From Mesorhizobium sp. M1E.F.Ca.ET.045.02.1.1 (GTDB taxonomy: Bacteria; Pseudomonadota; Alphaproteobacteria; Rhizobiales; Rhizobiaceae): a stretch of DNA of 64,000 nucleotides. Below the pieces are notes generated by a model. The model saw nothing but the letters and a program-made list of their open reading frames with translations, did no database searches and was not told where the DNA came from. This document shows, piece after piece, positions 1 to 11,429 of the stretch (positions within the stretch are counted from its first letter, which is position 1; each line of letters opens with the position of its first letter). The position numbers and the translations under genes are program-made. Location: contig NZ_CP034447.1 in assembly GCF_003952485.1 (NCBI RefSeq), forward strand, positions 2,928,501-2,992,500. The letters are read 5' to 3'.

Positions 1-138
1 GAGCAGGCGCAGTTCGCCGCGGTTCAACGAGGTTGCTTGGGCCGAGACAAGCGCCTCGTTGGCGAGGGGCCGAGGGTCCTCGACCTTGGCGAGCTTCAGC
101 CCGGTGGCGCTGTCGGGAGACGTGATCAAGGCGAGCAT
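1..138 (-). CDS. Zinc-binding dehydrogenase / quinone oxidoreductase family protein, N-terminal fragment
   Basis: Only the first 46 codons are inside the window; the gene runs off the left edge. The peptide begins MLALITSPDS and continues with a stretch (LNRGELRLL near residues 38-46) typical of the GroES-like N-terminal fold of medium-chain dehydrogenases and quinone oxidoreductases, where a T-x-LNRxEL segment is usual. The ATG at 138 follows a GAGGAG ribosome binding site, which supports the start. It is divergent from the AraC gene at 274 with a 135-base gap, so that regulator probably controls it. Substrate cannot be inferred from this fragment. Confidence 0.7.
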   Translation of the reverse strand, partial: MLALITSPDSATGLKLAKVEDPRPLANEALVSAQATSLNRGELRLL

Positions 139-233
139 GGGTCGATCTCCTCGTTGGTTTGTGCAGCGTCAACGCGATCAACTGTTGTCCGCCATGCGCA
201 AACCGGAGCCTATCGACTTCCTTGTTTGAAGAA

Positions 234-262
234 TTTAGCTATTATGGCATCTAATCGCTAAA
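234..262. promoter_or_regulatory. 29-bp palindrome, candidate operator upstream of the AraC-type gene
   Basis: The arms TTTAGCTATTA (234-244) and TAATCGCTAAA (252-262) are inverted copies matching at 10 of 11 positions around a 7-base spacer. The site ends 11 bases before the ATG at 274 and lies in the divergent intergenic region. The position suggests autoregulation and control of the oxidoreductase on the other strand. This is inference from symmetry and location. Confidence 0.45.
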
Positions 263-273
263 AGGCGTCAATC

Positions 274-1080
274 GTGAGGCAACCTCTTCGCTGGCCATGG
301 CCCGATTTCGACGTCGACAATGTGCTCGCGCCGGCGATTGCGGTGCGCGTCGACGTCACCGAGACCAAGGCCGAGGTGCGCGAGCACTGGCATCGCAAGG
401 GACAACTTGTCTTCGCGCTGGGCGGCGGCGTCACCTGCCGCGTTCCCAGTGGCCTGTGGATGGTGCCGCCGCATTGCGGCGTGTGGATTCCAAGCGGCAT
501 GGAGCACAGCAACATCGCGACGGCCAACGCGCGGATATTCTTCGTCTACATCGAGCCGGATGCGGCCGAACTGCCGGACCGGTGCTGCACGCTCTCGATC
601 TCGCCGCTGCTGCGCGAGCTCATCATCGAACTGTCGGACTGCGCGCCGGACGATGCGCGGTGCGATTTCCTGGGAAGGGTCCTGCTCGCCGAACTGCCGC
701 TGATGACTGTTCAGCAATTGCACCTGCCGATCTCGGCCGAGCCGCGGCTGCGGCGGATCGCCGAAGCGCTGGCGGACGATCCCGCCGACCGCAGAACTTT
801 GGCGGAATGGGCAAACCATGTCGCGCTCAGCGAGAGCAGCCTGGCGCGCCTCGTGGTGAAGGAAACAGGGCTGACCTTCGGCCGCTGGCGCCAGCAATTG
901 CACTTGATCGTGGCGCTGAGGGAGCTCTCCTCCGGTGCCAGCGTGCAGCAGGTGTCAGGCGATCTCGGCTACGAATCCGTCACCGCCTTCATCACCATGT
1001 TCAAGAAGGCGCTGGGCAAGCCACCGGCAAGATACCTCAGCGATATCGCGCAGGACGGTGGTTCCGCATTCGTGGCCTGA
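274..1080 (+). CDS. AraC family transcriptional regulator with N-terminal cupin domain
   Basis: The 268-residue protein has the layout of cupin-type AraC regulators. The N-terminal half (about 20-95) is a beta-rich ligand-sensing region with an HWHRKGQL segment and a VPPHCGVWIP segment typical of this subgroup. The C-terminal 95 residues hold two helix-turn-helix units: the first near 176-206, the second near 224-256 with the family signature GYESVTAFITMFKKALGKPP. It is divergent from a quinone oxidoreductase-like gene, its most likely target. The start overlaps no other gene and follows the palindrome at 234-262. Effector unknown. Confidence 0.88.
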   Translation: MRQPLRWPWPDFDVDNVLAPAIAVRVDVTETKAEVREHWHRKGQLVFALGGGVTCRVPSGLWMVPPHCGVWIPSGMEHSNIATANARIFFVYIEPDAAELPDRCCTLSISPLLRELIIELSDCAPDDARCDFLGRVLLAELPLMTVQQLHLPISAEPRLRRIAEALADDPADRRTLAEWANHVALSESSLARLVVKETGLTFGRWRQQLHLIVALRELSSGASVQQVSGDLGYESVTAFITMFKKALGKPPARYLSDIAQDGGSAFVA

Positions 1081-1086
1081 TACGGA

Positions 1087-2880
1087 TCAAGCAGGCTGCG
1101 ATCTGACCTCGAAGGCGGGCCCGGCCGGATCGGTGGTCTTGCCGATCACCACCTCGACGATGCCGCGCGCGATCTCGCGTTCGCCCATGATCACCGTATC
1201 GGCGCCGAGGCCCTTGAGGTGCTCGACTTCGGCATCGGAATGAGCGCGGGCGATGACGTTTATCGCCGGATTGGCGGCGCGGGCCCGAAGCACGATCTGC
1301 CCCGCCTCGAAGGCATTGGGAATGGCAAGGATCAGCCGCTTCGCGCCTTCCGGATTGGCGGCTGAAAAGACCTCCGCGATGGCGGCATTGCCGGCGACGG
1401 TTTCGATGCCGTCGGCCTTGAGCTTCGCCAGCGTCTTGTCGGCATCCTCGATGACCAGGAAGGGCAGGGCGGCTTCTTTCAGGCCAGCTCCGACGAGGCT
1501 GCCGACACGGCCATAGCCGACCAGGATGGAATGGCCAGCAAGCGCGGTTCGCGGCGGCGCGCCATCCTCCTTCTCCCAAGCTGTCGCCACCGAAGCCAAC
1601 TGACCGGGCTCGGTCGCCGGGCCGATAGACTTTGTTTCCTCGGGGGCCTTGCCGGCGCGCTTCTCCAGCCACGGCTTCATCCAGTCGACGAGGAGGAACA
1701 TCAGCGGGTTGAGCAGGATCGACAGGATAGCGCCGGCAAGGATCAGGTCGCGGCCCTGTTCGGGCAACAGCTTCAGCCCGACGCCGAGCTCGGCCAGGAT
1801 GAAGGAGAATTCACCGATCTGGGCGAGGCTGGCCGAAATCATCAGCGCCGTCGCGACCGGATAGCGGAAGGCGATGACGATGACGAAGGCGGCAAGCGAT
1901 TTGCCGATGACGATGATGGCTAAAGTGGCCAGGATTGGCAGCCCGTTGCTGATCAGGCTGAGCGGGTCGAACAGCATGCCGACCGAGACGAAAAACAGCA
2001 CGGAAAAGGCGTCGCGCAGCGGCAGCGATTCCTCGGCCGCGCGATGGCTGAGCTCGGATTCGCTCATGATCATGCCGGCGAAAAAGGCGCCGAGCGCCAG
2101 AGAGACGCCGAACAGTTTCGCCGCGCCGAAGGCGACGCCGAGCGCAATGGCCAGCACCGAGAGCCGGAATAGTTCGCGCGAGCCGGTATGCGCGACATAG
2201 TGCAGGATCCACGGGATAACCCGGCGGCCGACGACCAGCATGACGACGACGAAGGTGACGACCTTGGCCAGCGTCATGCCGACCACGCCCCATATGCCGT
2301 AGCTGGCGGGCAGCGAGAGCAGGCTCGAGTGGTCGTCGGCCTGCGGCTGGCCGCCCAGCACGCCGGCGAGCGCCGGCAAAAGCACCAGCGCCAGCACCAT
2401 GGCCAGATCCTCGACGATCAGCCAGCCGACTGCAATGCGGCCGCGCTCGGTCTCGATCAGCCGCCGCTCCTGCATGGCGCGCAGCAGCACGACGGTCGAG
2501 GCGACGGACAGAGCGAGGCCGAAGACCAGACCGGCGCCCAAGGACCAGCCGAGCAGCCAGGCCAGCCCGGCGCCCAGCAGCGTGGCAAAAGCGATCTGCA
2601 CGATGGCGCCAGGCACGGCAATCGCACGGACCGACAGAAGGTCCTTCAGCGAAAAATGCAGGCCGACGCCGAACATCAGCAGGATGACGCCGATCTCGGC
2701 GAGTTCGTTGGCGAGGCTGGCGTCGGCGACAAAGCCCGGCGTGTTCGGCCCGACGAGCACGCCGGCCACCAGATAGCCGACGAGCGGCGGGACGCGGAAA
2801 CGGTTGGCCAGTGCTCCAAAGACGAAAGCAAACCCCAAACCGGCGACGATGGTGGCGATAAGGGGCGTGTCATGCGGCAT
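1087..2880 (-). CDS. ybaL: YbaL/RosB-type monovalent cation:proton antiporter (CPA2) with TrkA-N domain
   Basis: The 597-residue inner-membrane protein starts with about 12 hydrophobic segments (residues 5-390) of the Na+/H+ exchanger fold and ends in a cytosolic NAD-binding RCK/TrkA-N domain, marked by the dinucleotide-binding motif GYGRVGSLVG near residue 445. Length and domain order fit the YbaL/KefB branch of Kef-type transporters, which exchange K+ or Na+ for protons. The domain in such proteins gates transport according to NAD(H) or glutathione adducts. The gene is convergent with the AraC gene, with only 6 bases between their stop codons. The exact ion is not visible from sequence. Confidence 0.88.
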   Translation of the reverse strand: MPHDTPLIATIVAGLGFAFVFGALANRFRVPPLVGYLVAGVLVGPNTPGFVADASLANELAEIGVILLMFGVGLHFSLKDLLSVRAIAVPGAIVQIAFATLLGAGLAWLLGWSLGAGLVFGLALSVASTVVLLRAMQERRLIETERGRIAVGWLIVEDLAMVLALVLLPALAGVLGGQPQADDHSSLLSLPASYGIWGVVGMTLAKVVTFVVVMLVVGRRVIPWILHYVAHTGSRELFRLSVLAIALGVAFGAAKLFGVSLALGAFFAGMIMSESELSHRAAEESLPLRDAFSVLFFVSVGMLFDPLSLISNGLPILATLAIIVIGKSLAAFVIVIAFRYPVATALMISASLAQIGEFSFILAELGVGLKLLPEQGRDLILAGAILSILLNPLMFLLVDWMKPWLEKRAGKAPEETKSIGPATEPGQLASVATAWEKEDGAPPRTALAGHSILVGYGRVGSLVGAGLKEAALPFLVIEDADKTLAKLKADGIETVAGNAAIAEVFSAANPEGAKRLILAIPNAFEAGQIVLRARAANPAINVIARAHSDAEVEHLKGLGADTVIMGEREIARGIVEVVIGKTTDPAGPAFEVRSQPA

Positions 2881-3099
2881 TGTCTATGGAGCGCCTTTCA
2901 GAAATCGCGATGTCGGACAAGCGCCGCCCGAGGCCGTCGCCTTTCGCAATATGGTGGGCAGAGCGGCGGTCATGCAACCACCGCCGCTCTGAAATCGGCG
3001 CCATGGACACGCGCCGGACGAGAAAAGCCGCGCGCTGCCGTCATGGCCAGCCGCGCGGCATCCGCTCACGGCGTTCTAAGGTCTCGTGATGTCCGTCGC

Positions 3100-3546
3100 T
3101 CAAGCCGCCTGAAGCAGGCTCTCGATCTCGGAGATCGTGTGGTTCGTCAGCGTTTTCGGTATCTCCGCCTTCACCTTCTCGCTGACCTCCTTGTGCAGCT
3201 TCTGCCGCATCTCGCCCAACACCTGGGGCGGGGCGATCAGCACGATCTCGTCGAACTCGCCGCGGTGCGCAAGCTTGTAGAGCCGCCCCGCGATGTTGTC
3301 GGCGAAGCGTTCCTTGCCGAGGCGGTGCCAATCGGTGTCTTCAACCGCGCTGCGATGAACCGTGGGCCCGTCGCTGTAGCGGCCCGGCCTGTCGCTGCCC
3401 TGCTCACGGGTGGCAGGGTTCTCCTGCTCCATCTCCTGGACAACCTCCAGGTTCGGAAATTTGCTGTCACCTTCGTTGCGGAGGAAGAGCGCTTTTTCGC
3501 CGTCGGCCACGATGACCCAAAGACCACGTTTCAGATTGATGCTCAT
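3100..3546 (-). CDS. Host attachment family protein (RosR-type, eRF1-like fold)
   Basis: The 148-residue soluble protein opens with a beta strand followed by VIADGEKALFLRN, the hallmark of the bacterial host-attachment family found in plant- and animal-associated Rhizobiales. A central NPATREQGSDRPGR segment and a C-terminal DEIVLIAPPQVLGEMRQKL segment also match the family, and the latter resembles the archaeal release factor / baeRF fold. The family name comes from attachment phenotypes in Agrobacterium and Rhizobium; the biochemical role is not established. The GTTCCTCC-type ribosome binding region (GGAGGAACGCCC on the coding strand) precedes the ATG at 3546. Confidence 0.85.
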   Translation of the reverse strand: MSINLKRGLWVIVADGEKALFLRNEGDSKFPNLEVVQEMEQENPATREQGSDRPGRYSDGPTVHRSAVEDTDWHRLGKERFADNIAGRLYKLAHRGEFDEIVLIAPPQVLGEMRQKLHKEVSEKVKAEIPKTLTNHTISEIESLLQAA

Positions 3547-3963
3547 AGGGCGTTCCTCCTTGTTTCCCGGGGTGCCGACCGATCCTGGATCGGCCGGATG
3601 GATCCGCTAGCCAAACGTGCTGCGAAGCTTGATTGTTCCGGACTTATCGGGACGGCTCGTCCGCCGCCCGAAAGGCTCTTCAAACGGTGGGTTGGCGAGA
3701 GGCGCCTTTAATCTACTAAGTTAGTAGAATTTAGAAAAATCTATTTTGCCGCTCAAAGGCTTGGGCGCTAAAAATGCGACGGATCAAGGGGCGATGCCAA
3801 CCGCTCCGTCCGCTCACAGCACCAGAGTAGAATTTTTTTCTCCCGCCTTTCGCGGTTGCGAAAAAGCGATTGCCTGCTTTGAAGGCATGCGCGAGTGCGT
3901 GCCTTCTGGTTTTCGGCGTGCTCGCATAAAACTGCCAGACTGTTATCGTATTTGCTTATCGCC
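3547..3963. other. 417-bp divergent intergenic region upstream of the sulfate-reduction operon
   Basis: No convincing gene is present. The region holds the 7-1-7 palindrome at 3713-3727 and two copies of the decamer AGTAGAATTT (3723-3732 and 3826-3835). Much of 3710-3850 is AT-rich compared with its surroundings. It must contain the promoters of the host-attachment gene (minus) and cysG (plus), but I could not place a -35/-10 pair with confidence. Confidence 0.5.
3713..3727. promoter_or_regulatory. 15-bp perfect palindrome, candidate repressor site for the cys operon
   Basis: CTACTAA-G-TTAGTAG is a perfect inverted repeat with a single central base. It lies about 237 bp upstream of cysG inside an AT-rich stretch. 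The odd-length 7-1-7 geometry would suit a small dimeric repressor such as an Rrf2-family protein, but that assignment is a guess and no regulator gene is adjacent. Confidence 0.4.
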
Positions 3964-5423
<1,460 letters not shown>

Positions 5424-5427
<4 letters not shown>

Positions 5428-5729
5428 AGGTTCTGACCGCGAACAGGCTCTCCGACGGTATCGCCGTGTGGTACGCCGATGGCGGCTGGTCGGAGGCCGT
5501 CGGCCATGCCGATATCGCCCATGACAAGGTGGCTGAGGACCGGCTGGAAGCGATCGGCGCCGCCGCCGCCGCCAACAATGAAGTGGTCGACGTCAACCTG
5601 ATCGACGTGACCGTGATCAACGGTGTGGTCGAGCCGGTGCGGCTGCGCGAGAAGATCCGCGCCGCAGGCCCCACCATCCGCACCGATATCGGCAAGCAGG
5701 CAAACCCGGAAGCGGCGCGGGCGGCATAG
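5424..5729 (+). CDS. DUF2849 domain-containing protein of the sulfite reduction operon
   Basis: This 101-residue soluble protein starts MKVLTANRLSDGIAVWY and has a region VVDVNLIDVTVINGVVEPVRLRE typical of the DUF2849 family, which in alphaproteobacteria sits between cysG and the sulfite reductase gene. It has no cysteines and no membrane segment. Its function is unknown; conserved position suggests a role in siroheme delivery or assembly of the reductase, which is inference. It overlaps cysG by 4 bases. Confidence 0.85.
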
Positions 5730-5734
5730 GTTTT

Positions 5735-5783
5735 GAGCATGATCCCGAAAAGTGGGACCCGGTTTTCGGAGAAGATCATGCTC
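5735..5783. repeat. Palindromic intergenic repeat (GAGCATGATC family)
   Basis: Outer arms GAGCATGATC (5735-5744) and GATCATGCTC (5774-5783) are perfectly inverted. They enclose a second inverted pair CCGAAAA (5745-5751) and TTTTCGG (5763-5769). This closely packed hairpin, with core AAAAGTGGGACCCGGTTTTC, is a recurrent intergenic element of Mesorhizobium-type genomes. It sits between DUF2849 and cysI and would fold in the operon mRNA. Confidence 0.75.
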
Positions 5784-5830
5784 CAACAAAGAATTGAAAA
5801 AGCGGGCGGACGCGCCCTGAAAGACGAAGC

Positions 5831-7475
<1,645 letters not shown>

Positions 7476-7501
<26 letters not shown>

Positions 7502-8240
7502 CCGGACCGGCGGCGTCGAGGCCGGCATTGCCGCTGAAGCGGCGGGGCTCGACGCGTTGCTCGGCCATCTGAAGCCGATCGAGATCATCGAGCGGTCGGC
7601 GCGCGAATTCTTCCGCGGCGAGGTCGCCGCCGTGTCGTCCTTCGGGGCGGATTCGGCGGTGCTGCTCCACATGATCGCCAAGGTCGACCGCTCGCTGCCG
7701 GTGATCTTCCTCGACACCGGCAAGCATTTCGAGGAAACGCTGGGCTACCGCGACGCCCTGATCGCCGATTTCGGCCTGACCGATGTCAGGGTGATCAAGC
7801 CGGACGAAGCGGCGCTCGAACGCATCGACCCGACCGGCAGGCTGCACGAGACCGACACTGATTCCTGCTGCAACGTGCGCAAGGTCGAGCCGCTGGCGCG
7901 CGGCGTCGAGCCGTTCCGCGCGTGGTTCACCGGGCGCAAGCGTTTCCAGGCGTCGACGCGGGCGGCTCTGCCCGTCTTCGAGGCGGTCGGCTCGCGCATC
8001 CGCATCAATCCGCTCGCGCATTGGACGACGTCGGACCAGGCTGACTACATGCGCGCGCATGCGCTGCGCGAAAATCCGCTGGTCGCCTACGGCTATCTCT
8101 CGATCGGCTGCTTCCCCTGCACGCAACCGGTACAGCCTGGCGAGGATGCGCGTAGCGGCCGCTGGGCAGGGCACGCCAAGACCGAGTGCGGCATCCATTT
8201 GTCGGGGCTGGAGAAGTCGCTGACCGACGCATCACTTTAG
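7476..8240 (+). CDS. cysH: Assimilatory adenylyl-sulfate (APS-type) reductase CysH
   Basis: The 254-residue protein reduces activated sulfate to sulfite with thioredoxin. The PP-loop is SSFGADSAVLL (54-64). The [4Fe-4S] signature CC (131-132) plus CxxC (212 and 215) marks the APS-reducing rather than the PAPS-reducing type. The catalytic cysteine lies in ECGIHL (C238). The start at 7476 is fixed by AAGGAGG (7463-7469) just upstream and lies inside the end of cysI. The cluster cysG-DUF2849-cysI-cysH-DUF934 is one transcription unit by spacing. Confidence 0.93.
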
Positions 8241-8334
8241 GGTATATCGCTATTCGCGTGATGTCGGCTCCCAAAGTCACGGCTGCTGGCCGTCTGCCGG
8301 CTCGCTTGGGACTCTTTGGACTTTAGGATTTTTG

Positions 8335-8868
8335 ATGACTGAATCGACGACACCAGGGACTCGCCTCTGGACCCCAAAGGGTTTTCGCGAGGACGACTGG
8401 ACCCACGCCGAAAGCGCCGAGGCGCTTGCCGGAAATGGCCGCTTCATCCTGCCGCTGCAGGCCTTCCTCGGGCTCGATGATGAAGTCCGCAAGTCGGCCA
8501 GGGAGCGCATCGGGGTGCTGCTGCAGCCCGGCGACGAACTCGACAAGATCGTCGGCCTGCTCGACCAGCTTTCGCTGGTGGCGCTGGCCTTTCCGGCGTT
8601 CAACGATGGCCGCTCCTTCTCCAAGGGCGAGCTGCTGCGCGCCCGGCATCATTTCACCGGCGCGGTCCGCGCCACCGGCCAGGTGCTGGTCGACCAACTG
8701 CCGCATATGCTGAGGCTCGGCTTCGACGAATTCGAGGTCTCCAACCCGGTGCTGCTGAAGCGGCTGGAGGAAGGGCGCACCGGCGGCCTGCCGGTCTACT
8801 ACCAGCCGGCCGTGGAGCCGGAAGCCAAGGACCCCAAATATTCCTGGCGGCGCAAGCGACCGGACTGA
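8335..8868 (+). CDS. DUF934 domain-containing protein of the sulfite reduction operon
   Basis: This 177-residue protein has the DUF934 hallmark segments PAFNDGRSFSKGELLRAR and GQVLVDQLPHMLRLGFDEFEV. The family is regularly found directly after cysI/cysH in alphaproteobacteria and pseudomonads and is often labelled a putative oxidoreductase, without a proven reaction. A TTG lies one codon earlier; the ATG at 8335 is preferred. No cofactor motif is obvious. Context ties it to sulfite reduction. Confidence 0.87.
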   Translation: MTESTTPGTRLWTPKGFREDDWTHAESAEALAGNGRFILPLQAFLGLDDEVRKSARERIGVLLQPGDELDKIVGLLDQLSLVALAFPAFNDGRSFSKGELLRARHHFTGAVRATGQVLVDQLPHMLRLGFDEFEVSNPVLLKRLEEGRTGGLPVYYQPAVEPEAKDPKYSWRRKRPD

Positions 8869-8946
8869 CGCTGCGGCATCTTTACAAGACCAACGACCGG
8901 GTCTTCTCTCCAGGAACGGACGGAAATATCCGCCGGGGAGGACACC

Positions 8947-10698
8947 ATGCGTTACGACTATGTCATCGCCGGCGGCGGCTCCGCCGGCTCGACGCTTGCC
9001 GCCAGGCTTTCCGAAGACCCATCGAAGAAGGTTTGCCTGCTGGAAGCAGGAGGCGACGGCAAGGATCTGCTGATCCGCGCGCCGGCCGGCATCATCGCGC
9101 TGCTGCCGGGCCGGCCGAAGATCAACAACTGGGGTTTCGAGACGGTGCCGCAGGAAGGGCTGGGCGGCCGCAGGGGCTACCAGCCGCGCGGCAAGGCATT
9201 GGGCGGTTCCAGCGCCATCAACGCCATGCTCTACACGCGGGGCAACCGCCGCGACTATGACGAATGGGCCGACCTCGGCTGCGACGGCTGGTCGTGGGAC
9301 GAGGTGCTGCCTTACTTCCGGCGCGCCGAGGGCAACCAGCGCGGCACTGATGCGCTGCATGGCGGCGACGGGCCGCTCCGGGTGGCGGAGCAGCAGGAGC
9401 CGCGCCCGATCGCAAAAGCCTTTGTCGAGGCTTGCGGAGAAAACCAGATCAGGCGCAACGAGGACTTCAACGGGCCGGAGCAGGAAGGGGCGGGGCTCTA
9501 CCAAGTCACGCAGTTCTGGGGTGAGCGTCGCAATGGCGAGCGCTGCTCTGCAGCCGCCGCCTATCTGCATCCGGCGTTCGGAAGGCCGAATCTCACCGTC
9601 GTCACCGGCGCGCATGCGACAGGCGTCTGGCTCGACGGCAAGCGCGCCAAGGGCGTGCGGTATCGCATCGGCAGAGGCGAAGCGGTAGCGGAAGCGCGAC
9701 GCGAGGTCATCCTTTGCGGCGGGGCGTTCGGCTCGCCGCAACTGCTTCTTCTGTCGGGCATCGGTCCGGCGGTTGAACTCGCGGCGCACGGCATCCCGCT
9801 CGTCCACGAATTGCCTGGCGTCGGCAGGAACCTGCAGGACCATCTCGACTTCATCCTGGCCTGGAAGTCGCGGGAGACGGATTTGATGGGCATCGGCCTC
9901 ACCGGCATGCCGGGCCTGATCAAGCATATGCTGCGCTGGCGCAAGGATGGCACCGGCATGATTGCCACGCCCTATGCGGAAGCCGGCGCCTTCCTCAAAT
10001 CCGATCCGGCCATCGAGCGTCCCGATCTGCAATTGCATTTCTGCATCGCCATCGTCGACGACCATGGCCGCAAGCTGCATATGGGCTATGGCTTTTCCTG
10101 CCATGTCTGCGTGCTTCGACCGTATTCGCGCGGGGAGGTGGGGCTGATGAGCGCGGATCCGCTGGCGCCGCCGCGCATCGACCCGCGCTTCCTCCAGGAC
10201 GAGCGCGATGCCGACCTTCTGCTCAAAGGTGTTCGGATGACGCGCGCCATATTGGAGGCGCCGGCGCTGGCGAAGTATCGCAAGAAGGAGATCTATACGG
10301 CCGGCGCCGCCAGCGATGCCGAGCTGATGGCGCATATCAGGGCGCGCGCCGATACGATCTATCACCCCGCCGGCACCTGCAAGATGGGCGTCGACGACAT
10401 GGCCGTGGTCGACCCGATGCTCAGGGTTCGCGGGCTGGAAGGGCTGCGTGTGGTCGATGCCTCGGTGATGCCGACCCTGGTCCGGCGGCAACACCAACGC
10501 GCCCACGATCATGATCGCGGAGAAGGCCGCGGACATGATCCGCGCGGCCGCCTGATCGCGGCCTCTTGGTCAGACCAGGGTGATCGATTTTCCCTCAGCC
10601 TGGCCAGCATTGCCGGCTTGCTGACAGGATCGAGTCTATCTGGTCAGACCACTTATGCGATTTGCACTTCCCCTTACGTCGTCTTGACCTTAGGATAG
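8947..10698 (+). CDS. GMC family oxidoreductase (choline dehydrogenase-like), C-terminus frameshifted
   Basis: A flavoprotein of the glucose-methanol-choline family. The FAD-binding GGGSAGSTLAARL lies at residues 9-21, GMC signature GKALGGSSAINAMLYTRG near 83, GAFGSPQLLLLSGIG near 258, and the catalytic-His region YHPAGTCKMG near 476. As given, the frame after VVDASVMPTLV (codon ending near 10482) departs from the family and runs to a TAG at 10696-10698 with 70 unrelated residues. In another frame the family tail resumes immediately and stops at 10555. The sequence as read thus lacks the second catalytic residue (Asn of the GNTNAPT segment). It could be a real mutation or a base-calling error. 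GGGGAGG precedes the ATG. Confidence 0.85.
   Translation: MRYDYVIAGGGSAGSTLAARLSEDPSKKVCLLEAGGDGKDLLIRAPAGIIALLPGRPKINNWGFETVPQEGLGGRRGYQPRGKALGGSSAINAMLYTRGNRRDYDEWADLGCDGWSWDEVLPYFRRAEGNQRGTDALHGGDGPLRVAEQQEPRPIAKAFVEACGENQIRRNEDFNGPEQEGAGLYQVTQFWGERRNGERCSAAAAYLHPAFGRPNLTVVTGAHATGVWLDGKRAKGVRYRIGRGEAVAEARREVILCGGAFGSPQLLLLSGIGPAVELAAHGIPLVHELPGVGRNLQDHLDFILAWKSRETDLMGIGLTGMPGLIKHMLRWRKDGTGMIATPYAEAGAFLKSDPAIERPDLQLHFCIAIVDDHGRKLHMGYGFSCHVCVLRPYSRGEVGLMSADPLAPPRIDPRFLQDERDADLLLKGVRMTRAILEAPALAKYRKKEIYTAGAASDAELMAHIRARADTIYHPAGTCKMGVDDMAVVDPMLRVRGLEGLRVVDASVMPTLVRRQHQRAHDHDRGEGRGHDPRGRLIAASWSDQGDRFSLSLASIAGLLTGSSLSGQTTYAICTSPYVVLTLG
10478..10555 (+). other. Out-of-frame C-terminal tail of the GMC oxidoreductase
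   Basis: Read in the frame starting TCC at 10481, the DNA encodes SGGNTNAPTIMIAEKAADMI followed by RAAA and a TGA at 10553-10555. This is the canonical GMC C-terminus. Family proteins read V-S-G at the junction, so CTGGTCCGGC looks like CTGGTCTCCGGC with two bases missing. Confidence 0.8.
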
Positions 10699-10703
10699 GG
10701 TTA

Positions 10704-10724
10704 TTATTTCGCACCCCGAAATAA
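10704..10724. promoter_or_regulatory. 8-5-8 inverted repeat upstream of the DJ-1 family gene
   Basis: TTATTTCG (10704-10711) and CGAAATAA (10717-10724) are perfect inverted copies around CACCC, 25 bases upstream of the ATG at 10750. A TTGACC hexamer lies 13-18 bases earlier. The site could be an operator or a leader hairpin; nothing in the sequence decides between these. Confidence 0.35.
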
Positions 10725-10749
10725 ATAGCCAGCAAAGGGAGGAACCGGC

Positions 10750-11370
10750 ATGGCAGGCAAAAGGATTTTGATGCTCGTTGGCGAGTTCAGCGAGGAATAT
10801 GAGATTTTCGTCTTTGAGCAGGCCATGCATGCGGTCGGCCACACCGTCCATGTCGTGTGCCCCGACAAGAAGGCCGGCGACGTGCTCAAGACCTCATTGC
10901 ACGACTTCGAGGGCCATCAGACCTATACCGAAAAGCTCGGTCACGACTACATCCTCAACAAGACCTTCGCCGAGGTGAATCCGGCTGACTACGACGCCGT
11001 CTACGCCGCCGGCGGGCGCGGTCCGGAGTACATTCGCATCGACAAGCGCGTGCAGGCGCTGGTCAGGCACTTCCATGAGACCGGCAAACCGATCTTCACC
11101 ATTTGCCACGGCGTCCAGATCCTGATCGCTGTCGATGGCGTCGTGCGCGGCAGGCAAGTAGCGGCGCTGCATTATTGCGAGCCCGAAGTGACGCTCGCCG
11201 GCGGCACCTATGTCGACGTTGCGCCGACCGGCGCGCATGTCGACGGCAATCTGGTGTCGGCCAAGGGATGGCCCGGGCTTGCCGCTTTCATGCGGGAATG
11301 CCTGAAGGTGCTCGGCACCGAAATCCGTCATGGTGAAGCGCTTATGCGCGACGAGCGCAGGGCAGCCTGA
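10750..11370 (+). CDS. DJ-1/PfpI family protein
   Basis: The 206-residue protein shows the flavodoxin-like DJ-1/PfpI fold: RILMLVGEFSEEYE at the start, PADYDAVYAAGGRGPEYIR near 78-96 and the nucleophile elbow FTICHGVQIL with C119. The acidic residue that usually assists the cysteine is present in the N-terminal strand region. The family includes glyoxalases, deglycases, amidases and chaperones, and the exact activity cannot be read here. AAAGGGAGG just upstream supports the ATG at 10750. It is monocistronic by spacing. Confidence 0.88.
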   Translation: MAGKRILMLVGEFSEEYEIFVFEQAMHAVGHTVHVVCPDKKAGDVLKTSLHDFEGHQTYTEKLGHDYILNKTFAEVNPADYDAVYAAGGRGPEYIRIDKRVQALVRHFHETGKPIFTICHGVQILIAVDGVVRGRQVAALHYCEPEVTLAGGTYVDVAPTGAHVDGNLVSAKGWPGLAAFMRECLKVLGTEIRHGEALMRDERRAA

Positions 11371-11429
11371 CGCCTTCCGCGCCTCGCCCCGCTAGCTTCC
11401 CATGTAGGCGAGTTTCATAGGGCGGCAGG

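Noticed and set aside
8323..10536. 737-codon open frame antisense to DUF934 and the GMC oxidoreductase
   Set aside because: Same antisense pattern; the forward frames carry clear family motifs.
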